DNA of 64,000 bases from Sulfurimonas sp. (GTDB lineage Bacteria > Campylobacterota > Campylobacteria > Campylobacterales > Sulfurimonadaceae), in the NCBI RefSeq assembly GCF_026196735.1, contig NZ_JAPHUF010000002.1, positions 248,001 to 312,000 on the forward strand. The letters run 5' to 3'. The notes beneath the pieces are model-generated. The model was not told the origin of the DNA and ran no database searches. It saw nothing but the letters and a program-made list of their open reading frames with translations. A program made the translations under genes and the position numbers. Below, one piece after another: positions 52,717-61,957 of this stretch. Within the stretch, counting starts at the first letter, position 1, and every line of letters begins with the position of its first letter.

Positions 52717-54780
52717 ATGAGAATTACATCTAGTATGTATTATAAAGATATTTATGGTCAGAACAACTCTAAATTGAGTAAAGAACTTTTTGATGTAAAT
52801 AAGCAAATAGCATCCGGATTACAAATTCAATATGCAAAAGATGATGTTGGAATATTCGTAGAAACGATGAGACTAGATAACGAGATGGTTGTGCTTGGCC
52901 AAATCCAAAAGAGTACAGAGAGTGGCTATAAGTTTTCAAATCAATCAGATGTAGTTTTAAGTGAGTTTGAAGAATCTATAAACAAAACAAGAACTCTACT
53001 TATTCAAGCTGCAAATGGAACAAATGACGATGTATCTCTAGATGCGATTGCTCAAGAGTTAAGGGCGATAGAAAGCAATTTTAAAAACTTAGCAAATACT
53101 TCAATAAATGGTCAATACCTATTTTCCGGTTCAGCCGTGGATATAAAACCGATAAACGATGATGGAACATACAATGGTAATGATGTTGCAATGAGTGCGT
53201 TTACCGGTTCTGGAATATCACAACAATACAATATAACTGGCACAGAATTATTTTTTGGAGAAGAAACTACAAGTAAAAGACAAATAACTTCTAATGTTGT
53301 TCAATCTCCTAATGTTGGTAATGTTCTCGATGGAAATACTACTATGGCTGATTACAACGGTACTCTTCCTGGTGCTAACCAACACCACTTTTACTTAAGG
53401 GGTACGAAAAGCGATGGCACAGCATTTAAAACAGATATTCAGCTGGGTAATGCTGATACTATTGATGCTTTGCTCACTAAAATTGGTGAGGCGTACGGAA
53501 ATACCGGAAGCGTAGATGTTGTAAATGTTTCCATGAATGCTGATGGACAGATAGTAATAGAAGATAAAATGAAAGGTTCTAGTAAATTAGACTTTCATAT
53601 GGTTGGAGCAGCAGATTTTAATGCGGCAGATAATCTAGCCGCAATTACAGATATTGATGCTTTAGATGTAGAGACGACAGATTATGCTACTGCTTCAGCT
53701 GGAGCTGGAGATATTTTTGTTAGAGAGTATACTCAATCATCTCTTACTTCAGCAGGAACTGCTGCTTCAAATATAGAAGGTATAGTTTACGATAGAGCAG
53801 AGTTTTCTAAAAATGGCTCAACGATTACATCTAATGCGCCTCAAATTTTAAAAGAAACAAACACATCAACAACTCCTGTTACAAAACTAGATAAAAATGC
53901 TTTTGCAACACCATCAACAAAAATATCTGATGTTGCAGACTTATCTCAAGGCATAGCTGACACATTGGATGGAACAACTTTTAATTTAGAGGGAACAGAT
54001 ATTAATGGTGTTGCTTATAGCGCCACTGTTGATTTTACAGCAGGTGGATCTACATTTACAGTTGGAGGAAACACCTACAATATCTATAACGCAGATTCAG
54101 CAAGAACTCCTACTGAGCCGGACGATATGACATACCAACAACTAATGGATGTTATGAATATGGTTACTACAGATACTCTTCCTGCTACTGTGCCAGGCAC
54201 GGCAGCCGAATATGATACAGCTATAAAAAATTCAAGTCTCTTAGGCAATACGCATCTAACATATGACGGCAAAATTGAATTTAATGACCTTTACAACTCA
54301 AGTACTAATGTATCAATAGCCTTATATGATTCTAATAGTGATAATTTTGCCGTTGGAGCCTCATCTTCTGTTATGACCTTCAATACAAACAATGCATTGA
54401 CGGTTACAGACCCAAAAACTGATTTCTTCAAAACCTTGGATGATGTTATCAAGTCAGTTGAAGACCACAAGCTTAACCCAGATTCATCATCGGGCGATCC
54501 TAGAAATGTGGGGATACAAAACGCCATATCAATGCTTGATGATTTAAGTGATCATGTTTTTAGATCACACTCTAAAGTTGGTGCTCAGTCAAATGCTTTG
54601 ACAACTTCACTTGAGAGAACAAGTGCTCTTGAAATAAGCACAATGACACTTAGATCTTCAGTGATTGATACAGATTTAGCAGAAGCTTCTTTGGAGTTAA
54701 CTCAGCTAAATAACAATTATCAAGCTATGTTATCAACAGTAGGTCAAATTTCACAATTAAGTTTGGTTAACTACCTTTAG
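52717..54780 (+). CDS. flgL: Flagellar hook-filament junction protein FlgL
   Basis: A 687-residue hook-associated protein 3, more than twice the size of the enterobacterial one (about 317). The conserved N-terminal helices (MRITSSMYYKDIYGQNNSKL, VNKQIASGLQIQYAKDD) and C-terminal helices (LTQLNNNYQAMLSTVGQISQLSLVNYL) flank a large Ser/Thr-rich insert (about residues 145-590). Such long FlgL proteins are usual in Campylobacterota, where the insert is surface exposed. Expression is expected from the sigma-54 promoter just upstream. Confidence 0.93.
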   Translation: MRITSSMYYKDIYGQNNSKLSKELFDVNKQIASGLQIQYAKDDVGIFVETMRLDNEMVVLGQIQKSTESGYKFSNQSDVVLSEFEESINKTRTLLIQAANGTNDDVSLDAIAQELRAIESNFKNLANTSINGQYLFSGSAVDIKPINDDGTYNGNDVAMSAFTGSGISQQYNITGTELFFGEETTSKRQITSNVVQSPNVGNVLDGNTTMADYNGTLPGANQHHFYLRGTKSDGTAFKTDIQLGNADTIDALLTKIGEAYGNTGSVDVVNVSMNADGQIVIEDKMKGSSKLDFHMVGAADFNAADNLAAITDIDALDVETTDYATASAGAGDIFVREYTQSSLTSAGTAASNIEGIVYDRAEFSKNGSTITSNAPQILKETNTSTTPVTKLDKNAFATPSTKISDVADLSQGIADTLDGTTFNLEGTDINGVAYSATVDFTAGGSTFTVGGNTYNIYNADSARTPTEPDDMTYQQLMDVMNMVTTDTLPATVPGTAAEYDTAIKNSSLLGNTHLTYDGKIEFNDLYNSSTNVSIALYDSNSDNFAVGASSSVMTFNTNNALTVTDPKTDFFKTLDDVIKSVEDHKLNPDSSSGDPRNVGIQNAISMLDDLSDHVFRSHSKVGAQSNALTTSLERTSALEISTMTLRSSVIDTDLAEASLELTQLNNNYQAMLSTVGQISQLSLVNYL

Positions 54781-54853
54781 AAGCTTATTTTGGAACAGTT
54801 TTAGCTATACTTCTCTTTAATTAATTATATATATCTTTAAAGGAAGTTGTAGT

Positions 54854-57025
54854 TTGAAAGACACTATATTTATAATAACTTTTGGTTTGTTAATCTATCT
54901 GGGATTTGCAACACTTCTTGGCGGCACAGCTCTAATGGGTACATATGGTGCTACTTTTGCTTTATACAATCATAAATATTTCGGTTATATATCTTATGTA
55001 TATATCTTTGCGTCTTTAATCCCTTTATATCTTTTTTACAAAAACACTACTCTAAACATTAGAAAACTTGAATTAGCGATAACTTCGTTTTTAATTTTAT
55101 TTTCTTTTTTATTAGCGCAGGCAATGCTCGTAACAGACGAATACAGAGGCACAATTGGTGCTGATTTTGTAGATTTTTTATCTCCTTATATCGGAACATT
55201 CGGGTTGTGGGTTTTTTGGTTGATAATTACTTTAGTGTCAATAGTCATAATTATAGATAAAAATACTCATGAACTTGTTGATATGTTTTTAGCTAATCTG
55301 AAAGATTTGGTAACTAGCAAGAGCGAAAACCATAAACAAGAAAGTACTGCAGCAACATATAGCAACAGTGCTTCATATGAGCAGCAAGCCCAAGAAGAAG
55401 ATTTTGAAGATGAAATTGACAAACCTGCTTATCTCAGAAGAGAAAATCCTGTTGAATTTTCAGAACCTTTGTCAAAAGAAGTGCCAAAAACTTCTAAAGA
55501 AAAACATACTAATATTTTAGATTTAGTTCAAGATATAAAAGAGCAAAACAATACAGTTGTTGTACAAGAGCTAGAAGAAAATGCAAAGTTATTAGCAGCT
55601 ATAGAAAAAGGAAAGGTAGAAAAGCCTAAAAATTTCACTCTACCATCTATAGATTTTTTACAAAAACCAAGCTCAAAATCACATAGCGTGGATGAGAGCG
55701 AACTAGATGACAAGATAGGTTTTTTGATAGAAAAACTTGCACACTTTAAGATAGACGGCGATGTCGTAAGAACATACGCAGGGCCAGTTGTTTCTACATT
55801 TGAGTTTAAACCGGCTGCAAATGTTAAAGTAAGCAAAATTTTAAATCTTCAAGATGATTTGGCTATGGCTTTGAGTGCTGAAACTATTCGTATTCAAGCT
55901 CCCATTCCCGGAAAAGATGTAGTCGGCATAGAAATACCAAATGCTACTGTCGATACTATATACTTAAGAGATTTGCTTGATAGCAAGTTATTTAAAGAGT
56001 CCTCATCGCCTTTGACCATAGTTTTAGGTAAAGATATAGTCGGTAAACCATTTATTACAGACTTGAAGAAGCTGCCTCATCTTCTTATAGCAGGAACAAC
56101 CGGCAGCGGAAAAAGTGTCGGGATAAATGCAATGATACTGTCACTTTTATATAAAAATTCACCCGATCAGCTTAGACTTCTTATGATTGACCCAAAAATG
56201 CTCGAATTTTCTATATATAATGATATTCCGCATCTACTTACTCCGGTTATAACAAAGGCCAAGCAGGCAATCGTAGCTCTAAACAATATGGTTCATGAGA
56301 TGGAGAGACGCTACGGACTCATGAGCGAAAACAGAACTAAAAATATTGAAAACTACAATGCAAAAGTGAAAAAAGAAGGCGGAGAGCACCTCCCATACAT
56401 AGTAGTAATTATAGATGAACTAGCTGACTTGATGATGACAAGCGGAAAAGATGTAGAGCATTCCATCGCAAGATTGGCTCAAATGGCAAGAGCTTCAGGG
56501 ATACATCTAGTAGTAGCTACTCAAAGGCCATCAGTAGATGTTGTAACAGGACTTATAAAAGCAAATCTTCCATCTCGTATATCTTACAGAGTAGGGCAAA
56601 GAATTGATTCTAAGATAATTCTTGATCAGCAGGGAGCAGAATCTCTGCTTGGCAAGGGAGATATGCTGTTTACGCCTCCAGGCTCTACCGGTTTAGTGCG
56701 TTTGCATGCGCCTTGGAGTACAGAGAATGAAATAGAAAGCATTGTTAACTTTATCAAGTCTCAAAGAGAACCAAACTATGACAAAAGTTTCTTAGTAGAA
56801 GAGAGTGAGCTTAGTCAATCATCTTCAAATGAAACATATGAAGAACTAGATGAACTGTATGCAGATGCTAAAAATGTAATTTTATCCGACAGAAAAACAT
56901 CTATATCTTACCTGCAAAGAAAACTTCAAATAGGCTATAACCGTTCAGCTCGACTTATAGAGCAGCTAGAAGGAGAGGGTGTGCTTTCGGCTCCAAATAC
57001 AAGAGGTATTCGCGAGATTATTTAA
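54854..57025 (+). CDS. ftsK: DNA translocase FtsK
   Basis: A 723-residue septal DNA pump that clears the chromosome terminus at division and activates XerCD or its single-recombinase equivalent. About four N-terminal membrane helices (residues 5-140) are followed by a Lys/Glu-rich linker. The motor has Walker A GTTGSGKSVG near residue 414 and Walker B IVVIIDELADLMM near 515. The C-terminal gamma winged helix (SYLQRKLQIGYNRSARLIEQLE) recognises KOPS-like DNA. The start is TTG with AGGAAG upstream. Confidence 0.94.
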   Translation: MKDTIFIITFGLLIYLGFATLLGGTALMGTYGATFALYNHKYFGYISYVYIFASLIPLYLFYKNTTLNIRKLELAITSFLILFSFLLAQAMLVTDEYRGTIGADFVDFLSPYIGTFGLWVFWLIITLVSIVIIIDKNTHELVDMFLANLKDLVTSKSENHKQESTAATYSNSASYEQQAQEEDFEDEIDKPAYLRRENPVEFSEPLSKEVPKTSKEKHTNILDLVQDIKEQNNTVVVQELEENAKLLAAIEKGKVEKPKNFTLPSIDFLQKPSSKSHSVDESELDDKIGFLIEKLAHFKIDGDVVRTYAGPVVSTFEFKPAANVKVSKILNLQDDLAMALSAETIRIQAPIPGKDVVGIEIPNATVDTIYLRDLLDSKLFKESSSPLTIVLGKDIVGKPFITDLKKLPHLLIAGTTGSGKSVGINAMILSLLYKNSPDQLRLLMIDPKMLEFSIYNDIPHLLTPVITKAKQAIVALNNMVHEMERRYGLMSENRTKNIENYNAKVKKEGGEHLPYIVVIIDELADLMMTSGKDVEHSIARLAQMARASGIHLVVATQRPSVDVVTGLIKANLPSRISYRVGQRIDSKIILDQQGAESLLGKGDMLFTPPGSTGLVRLHAPWSTENEIESIVNFIKSQREPNYDKSFLVEESELSQSSSNETYEELDELYADAKNVILSDRKTSISYLQRKLQIGYNRSARLIEQLEGEGVLSAPNTRGIREII

Positions 57026-57417
57026 TGAAAAAAGCTCACTTTATCTTTACGAAACTTGCTAACTCGTTTAGTGTACATGTACAAAACCTTGAAGAGCTCT
57101 CTGTTGAACAAATACAAGAAATCCAAACATTTGTAAGTGCGCGAAAAGGTGTGTTTGATTTTGAGACTTATACATTCGCTATTCAAAAAAAGATTGAGTT
57201 TAGAGATTTTATTTCATTGATGAAACTTACAATTGCAAATTCTACATGTGAAGAGAATATATTAAAAACTCAGCAAAAAGAGAAGGTTGAATTTGGAAAA
57301 TATAAGGGGATGTTCTACTCAGAACTTCCAGACTCTTATCTTTTATGGCTAAAAAGTAACTATAGAGGCAAAAATAGAGATATTATCGATGCTGAAATAA
57401 GTTTTAGAACCTTATAA
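57025..57417 (+). CDS. DUF3820-like small protein
   Basis: A 130-residue protein. The C-terminal 45 residues (VEFGKYKGMFYSELPDSYLLWL) match the DUF3820 pattern of FGKYKGxxxxELPxxYLxWL. That pattern occurs in several proteins linked to nucleic-acid metabolism. The N-terminal part has no recognisable domain, though SFSVHVQNLEELSVEQIQEIQ could be helical. It shares one base with the ftsK stop (TAATG), so it is translationally coupled to ftsK. The function is unknown. Confidence 0.72.
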   Translation: MKKAHFIFTKLANSFSVHVQNLEELSVEQIQEIQTFVSARKGVFDFETYTFAIQKKIEFRDFISLMKLTIANSTCEENILKTQQKEKVEFGKYKGMFYSELPDSYLLWLKSNYRGKNRDIIDAEISFRTL

Positions 57418-57568
57418 CTCTTTTATCCAATCATCTTTTTATAGCACTGACTCGCTCCCTAAGCTCCTCTGTGTTGAAAATTTGTTTTTAAATGAGAGTT
57501 TGTTTCAATACAACAGCGATATGTGTTACAAAAATATACATCGATGAGATAAAAGCTTTATATTGTGT

Positions 57569-57580
57569 TTACTATAGTAA
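57569..57580. promoter_or_regulatory. Palindromic element upstream of acnB
   Basis: TTACTATAGTAA is a perfect 12-bp palindrome about 30 bases upstream of the likely -10 box (TATACT at 57611-57616). Flanking GTGTT and ACAC extend the symmetry with a one-base shift. It may be an operator. The rest of this 223-base intergenic region shows nothing else of note. Confidence 0.35.
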
Positions 57581-57646
57581 CACTGTTTATTTTGTGTTCA
57601 TATATTTAGATATACTCCTCTATTAAATTTATATACAGGAATGACG

Positions 57647-60214
57647 ATGGCATTTTTAGAAGACTATAAAGTACATACAGAAGAAAGAGCGGCTCTTGGT
57701 GTTCCACCATTGGCTTTAACTGCTGAGCAAACAGCAGAACTTGTTGAATTATTGAAAGCTTCACCGATTGTTGAACAAGACTATGTAATGGATATATTTG
57801 AGAACAAGATCCCTGCAGGTGTTGATGATGCTGCATATGTAAAAGCTGCATTTTTAAATGATGTCGTACAAGGAAATGTTTCTTGTGATGCTATAGACGC
57901 TGTAGAAGCATGTAGAATCTTAGGTTTAATGCTTGGTGGTTTCAATGTTACTCCACTAGTTGAAGCGCTTAAGATTGACGGTGAGGTTGCAAATGCTGCT
58001 GCAGAACAACTTAAAAACACAATCTTAGTATATGACGCATTTAATGATGTAAAAACATTAATGGATAACGGAAATGCTAAAGCTAAAGAAGTAGTAGAAT
58101 CTTGGGCGAATGCTGAATGGTTTACAAATAAACCTGAAATGGAAAAAGAGATTACTGTAACAGTATACAAAATCCCTGGTGAGACAAATACTGATGATTT
58201 ATCTCCGGCATCTGAAGCATTTACAAGAGCAGATATTCCTGTTCATGCTAATTCATTCTTAATAAATAGAATGGATAATCCATTAGATACTATGAAAAAG
58301 TTAAAAGAAAAAGGTCATCCTTTAGCATATGTTGGTGATGTAGTTGGTACTGGTTCATCAAGAAAATCAGGAATTAACTCTGTTCAATGGCACATGGGTA
58401 AAGATATTCCAGGTATTCCAAACAAAAGAACCGGCGGTATCGTAATTGGTGACATTATTGCTCCAATTTTCTTTAATACTGCAGAAGATTCTGGATGTAT
58501 CCCTATTCAAGCACCAACTGCTGAATTGGAAACCGGTGATGTTATCACTGTTAAACCATTTGAAGGTACTATAGAAAAAGATGGTAAAGTAGTTTCAACT
58601 TATACAATTGAACCAAATACTCTTCCAGATGAGATGAGAGCTGGTGGTCGTATTCCACTTATCATCGGTAAAGGTCTAACTGCAAAAGCTAGAGAAGCAT
58701 TAGGAATGGATGCTGGTGATTTATTTATGGCTCCTGCGCAACCGGCTGACAATGGTAAAGGTTTTACTTTAGCTCAAAAAATGGTTGGTAAAGCTTGTGG
58801 AATCGAAGGTGTTAAACCTGGTGTTTACTGTGAGCCAATTGCAACAACTGTTGGATCTCAAGATACAACTGGGCCAATGACTAGAGATGAAGTAAAAGAA
58901 CTTGCAGCACTTAGTTTTGGTGCCGATATGACTATGCAATCATTTTGTCATACTGCTGCCTACCCAAAACCTGCGGATATTAAGCTCCAACACACACTTC
59001 CAGAGTTTTGGACTTCTAGAAAAGGTTTCATACTTCGCCCAGGTGACGGTGTAATTCACTCATGGTTAAACAGACTATGTCTTCCAGATACAGTAGGTAC
59101 GGGTGCAGATTCACACACTAGATTCCCAATTGGTATCTCTTTCCCGGCTGGTTCAGGTCTTGTTGCATTTGCCGGTGTTACAGGCATGATGCCGCTTACT
59201 ATGCCAGAATCTGTTCTTGTAAGATTCAAAGGTGCTATGCAACCGGGTATCACACTTCGTGATATGGTAAATGCTATCCCTCATCAAGCTATTAAAGATG
59301 GTTTATTGACAGTTGCTAAAGCTGGTAAGAAAAATATCTTTGCTGGTCGTGTTCTTGAGATTGAAGGTTTAGAAGATCTTAAGTGTGAGCAAGCATTTGA
59401 ACTTTCAGATGCATCTGCTGAGCGTTCTGCAGCTGCTTGTACGGTTAAGCTTAACAAAGAGCCGATAATTGAGTATTTAAATTCAAATATTGTTCTGATT
59501 GAAGAGTTAATTGCTCAAGGTTACGAAGATGCAGCTACACTTCAAAGACGCGCTGACAAAATGAAAGCATGGGTTGCTAATCCAGAACTTTTAGAAGCTG
59601 ATAAAGATGCTGAGTATGCAGCAGTAATTGAAATAGATATGGATCAAATCAAAGAGCCGATACTTGCTTGTCCAAATGATCCAGATGATGTTAAAACATT
59701 AACAGAAATCCGTGAAGCAGGACTTAGAACTGAGATTGACGAAGTATTTGTTGGTTCTTGTATGACAAATATTGGTCTATTCCGCGCACTTGGTGAAATC
59801 TTAAAAGGCGAAGGTCCAGTTAAAAATAAATTATGGATTTGTCCTCCAACAAAAATGGATGAGAAAACTCTTACTGAAGAGGGCTATTACTCTATATTTG
59901 GTACGGCTGGTGCTAGAACTGAAATTCCTGGTTGTTCATTATGTATGGGTAACCAAGCTGCCGTTGCGCAGGGTGCATGGGTATTCTCTACATCGACTCG
60001 TAACTTTGACAACCGTCTTGGTAAAGATTCTAAAGTTTATCTTGGTTCTGCTGAGCTTGCTGCTGTTGTTGCACTTAAAGGTGCATTACCAACACCAGAG
60101 GAGTATTTAGAGATTGTTTCAGATAAAATCACACCTGAGATGACTGATACAGTATACAAATACCTTAACTTCAATACAGTAAGTCAAGAGCAACTTACTG
60201 CTATGATTAAATAA
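57647..60214 (+). CDS. acnB: Aconitate hydratase B
   Basis: An 855-residue aconitase B of the TCA or reverse TCA cycle, interconverting citrate and isocitrate. The AcnB-type order has a HEAT-like N-terminal region first, then the swivel-like domain with [13 protein letters not shown] near residue 230. The catalytic domain follows, with cluster cysteines in GSCMTNIG and [10 protein letters not shown] near residues 700-770. ATG at 57647 is preferred over 57641 because AGGA lies at the right distance and [18 protein letters not shown] aligns with AcnB N-termini. A strong hairpin terminator follows. Confidence 0.95.
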   Translation: MAFLEDYKVHTEERAALGVPPLALTAEQTAELVELLKASPIVEQDYVMDIFENKIPAGVDDAAYVKAAFLNDVVQGNVSCDAIDAVEACRILGLMLGGFNVTPLVEALKIDGEVANAAAEQLKNTILVYDAFNDVKTLMDNGNAKAKEVVESWANAEWFTNKPEMEKEITVTVYKIPGETNTDDLSPASEAFTRADIPVHANSFLINRMDNPLDTMKKLKEKGHPLAYVGDVVGTGSSRKSGINSVQWHMGKDIPGIPNKRTGGIVIGDIIAPIFFNTAEDSGCIPIQAPTAELETGDVITVKPFEGTIEKDGKVVSTYTIEPNTLPDEMRAGGRIPLIIGKGLTAKAREALGMDAGDLFMAPAQPADNGKGFTLAQKMVGKACGIEGVKPGVYCEPIATTVGSQDTTGPMTRDEVKELAALSFGADMTMQSFCHTAAYPKPADIKLQHTLPEFWTSRKGFILRPGDGVIHSWLNRLCLPDTVGTGADSHTRFPIGISFPAGSGLVAFAGVTGMMPLTMPESVLVRFKGAMQPGITLRDMVNAIPHQAIKDGLLTVAKAGKKNIFAGRVLEIEGLEDLKCEQAFELSDASAERSAAACTVKLNKEPIIEYLNSNIVLIEELIAQGYEDAATLQRRADKMKAWVANPELLEADKDAEYAAVIEIDMDQIKEPILACPNDPDDVKTLTEIREAGLRTEIDEVFVGSCMTNIGLFRALGEILKGEGPVKNKLWICPPTKMDEKTLTEEGYYSIFGTAGARTEIPGCSLCMGNQAAVAQGAWVFSTSTRNFDNRLGKDSKVYLGSAELAAVVALKGALPTPEEYLEIVSDKITPEMTDTVYKYLNFNTVSQEQLTAMIK

Positions 60215-60220
60215 AGCACT

Positions 60221-60247
60221 ATAACAACGCAATTTTTGCGTTGTTAT
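60221..60247 (+). terminator. Intrinsic terminator after acnB
   Basis: A perfect 12-bp stem (ATAACAACGCAA at 60221-60232 with its complement at 60236-60247), a TTT loop and trailing T residues, 6 bases after the stop codon. Confidence 0.85.
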
Positions 60248-60327
60248 TTTACAATCACTAACTTTTTTACACCCCTTATTTAAAACTGTAAATTTATATG
60301 CTATAGTTCTTTCACAAAAGGATATTT

Positions 60328-61278
60328 ATGGCATTAGACCTCACAGATACTTTAGTTGTTGGTATATCTGCAACCGCGTTATTTGATTTAAATGAAGCAG
60401 ATGCAATTTTTCAACTAAAAAACACCCAAGATAAAGAATCAGCGATGACAGAGTATCGTGCTTATATGCTTGAGCGCGAAAATGACCCTTTAAAAGACGG
60501 TACAGCAATGCCGTTAGTCAAAGCTTTACTTGATTTAAATAAATATCAAACAGAAGGTGAACAACCTCTAATCGAAGTTGTTGTTATGTCCAGAAACTCT
60601 CCAGAGACTGGAATTCAAGTTTTTAACAATATCCGAAAACATAATTTAAATATAACAAGACATGCCTTTACCGGCGGAGAGTCTGTTGTTGACTATCTTG
60701 AAGCCTTTGATGTGGATCTATTTTTAACAACTAATGTAGAAGATGCACAGAGAGTTATCGATGGATTTGCATGCGCAGCAGCAGTTCTTAAAAAACCACC
60801 CGAAGATTTAGCAAAAATACCTCAAGGACAGGTAAGAATAGCTTTTGATGGCGATGCGGTTTTATTTGATGAGAGCAGTGAAATTGTATACAAAGCCGAA
60901 GGCTTAGGTAGTTTTTATAAAAATGAAGATTCCAAGCAAGATATACCCATGTCCGAAGGCCCCTATGCACTACTTCTTAGAAAATTAGCAAGACTTCAAG
61001 AGCGTTTGCCGTTTAGCGTTGAGTATTCACCTATCAGAATAGCAATAGTTACAGCGAGAAACGCGCCTGCTGAAATGAGAGTTATTAAAACACTAAGACA
61101 GTGGGGTGTTTATGTTGATGAAGTGTTTTTTCTTGGCGGAGTAGGGAAGTCTAAAATTTTAAAAGCTTTTAAAGCACATATCTTCTTTGATGATCAGGAT
61201 TTACACCTAGAAGAAGCATCTAGATATGTTCCATCGGGCAAAGTGCCTTATCCAAGTAATTCTAAACTTAATCTCTAA
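60328..61278 (+). CDS. Cytosolic-type 5'-nucleotidase
   Basis: A 316-residue member of the family that includes mammalian cytosolic 5'-nucleotidase I. The haloacid dehalogenase-like core has VVGISATALFDLNEAD near the N-terminus, VVVMSRNSPETGIQVF near residue 85, RIAFDGDAVLFDES near residue 170 and a final FFDDQDLH. Such enzymes dephosphorylate AMP and other nucleotides. AAAAGGA precedes the ATG. It converges on lolA, and their ends overlap by 11 bases. The substrate range is unknown. Confidence 0.82.
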   Translation: MALDLTDTLVVGISATALFDLNEADAIFQLKNTQDKESAMTEYRAYMLERENDPLKDGTAMPLVKALLDLNKYQTEGEQPLIEVVVMSRNSPETGIQVFNNIRKHNLNITRHAFTGGESVVDYLEAFDVDLFLTTNVEDAQRVIDGFACAAAVLKKPPEDLAKIPQGQVRIAFDGDAVLFDESSEIVYKAEGLGSFYKNEDSKQDIPMSEGPYALLLRKLARLQERLPFSVEYSPIRIAIVTARNAPAEMRVIKTLRQWGVYVDEVFFLGGVGKSKILKAFKAHIFFDDQDLHLEEASRYVPSGKVPYPSNSKLNL

Positions 61279-61783
61279 TAACATCAAAATATAGAGGATA
61301 ATGTGGTGTAAAAACCTCCGAATCTATTTTATGATTTTGTTTTTGGTTTTTGAACAATATTTTTACTCTGTTTTCAAACTCATCGATATACGATATTGAT
61401 TCAATTAAATCATTATTCTTCACTATTGTAAATGAAGAATTTTTATAATTTGCAACATATATATTTTTTTTAATTTGTTTTGCATTGCCGATTATCTTAA
61501 AAAAATCAAAATTGGATTCTATTTTTTTTAGTATGACTTGTTCAATTTCAGGCTCTACTATTGTAACTTTAAATTTACTTATATAAACATCTTTTTTTAC
61601 GGGCTCAAGGTAGTTCCATTTGGCATTTTGAGGCTTGGTTGCAACTACATGACCATTATAAACAAGAACTTTGTCTTTCTCATCAGTAATACTTTGTGCA
61701 AAATCTGCTTCAAAAGAGCTAATGGTGTCGATTGAAGCGTACATGTAGGTGGTTAATAGCATTGTTAAAAGTATCTGTTTCAC
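61268..61783 (-). CDS. lolA: Outer-membrane lipoprotein carrier LolA
   Basis: A 171-residue periplasmic carrier that ferries lipoproteins from LolCDE to the outer membrane. A short signal peptide (MKQILLTMLLTTYMYA) is followed by SSFEADFAQSITDEKDKVLVYNGHVVA, the family's N-terminal strands, and AKWNYLEP, with later strands to the end. Epsilonproteobacterial LolA is short like this one. It is transcribed away from secA and converges on the nucleotidase gene. Confidence 0.85.
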   Translation of the reverse strand: MKQILLTMLLTTYMYASIDTISSFEADFAQSITDEKDKVLVYNGHVVATKPQNAKWNYLEPVKKDVYISKFKVTIVEPEIEQVILKKIESNFDFFKIIGNAKQIKKNIYVANYKNSSFTIVKNNDLIESISYIDEFENRVKILFKNQKQNHKIDSEVFTPHYPLYFDVIRD

Positions 61784-61957
61784 TGTATTCCTTTAAGACA
61801 AATTATATCAAAGCGACTGTTTACATATTGTTTAATATGATGATTACGAGAAATGATTAACTCATTTATGCAAGTTATTATTATAAGTATGATAAAATAA
61901 GAGCAATTTCAAAATTACTATATAGTAAAGTATATAGTAATGCATATAAGGTTGAAG

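Noticed and set aside
54791-54805. Second sigma-54-like site (TGGAAC...TAGC) upstream of ftsK
   Set aside because: Spacing is GG-N10-GC, but the -12 element is TAGC rather than TTGC. ftsK is not an expected RpoN target, and such matches are common in AT-rich DNA.
61915-61942. Direct repeats of TATATAGTAA before secA
   Set aside because: Two copies 12 bases apart in very AT-rich DNA; too simple to distinguish from chance or promoter-like sequence.
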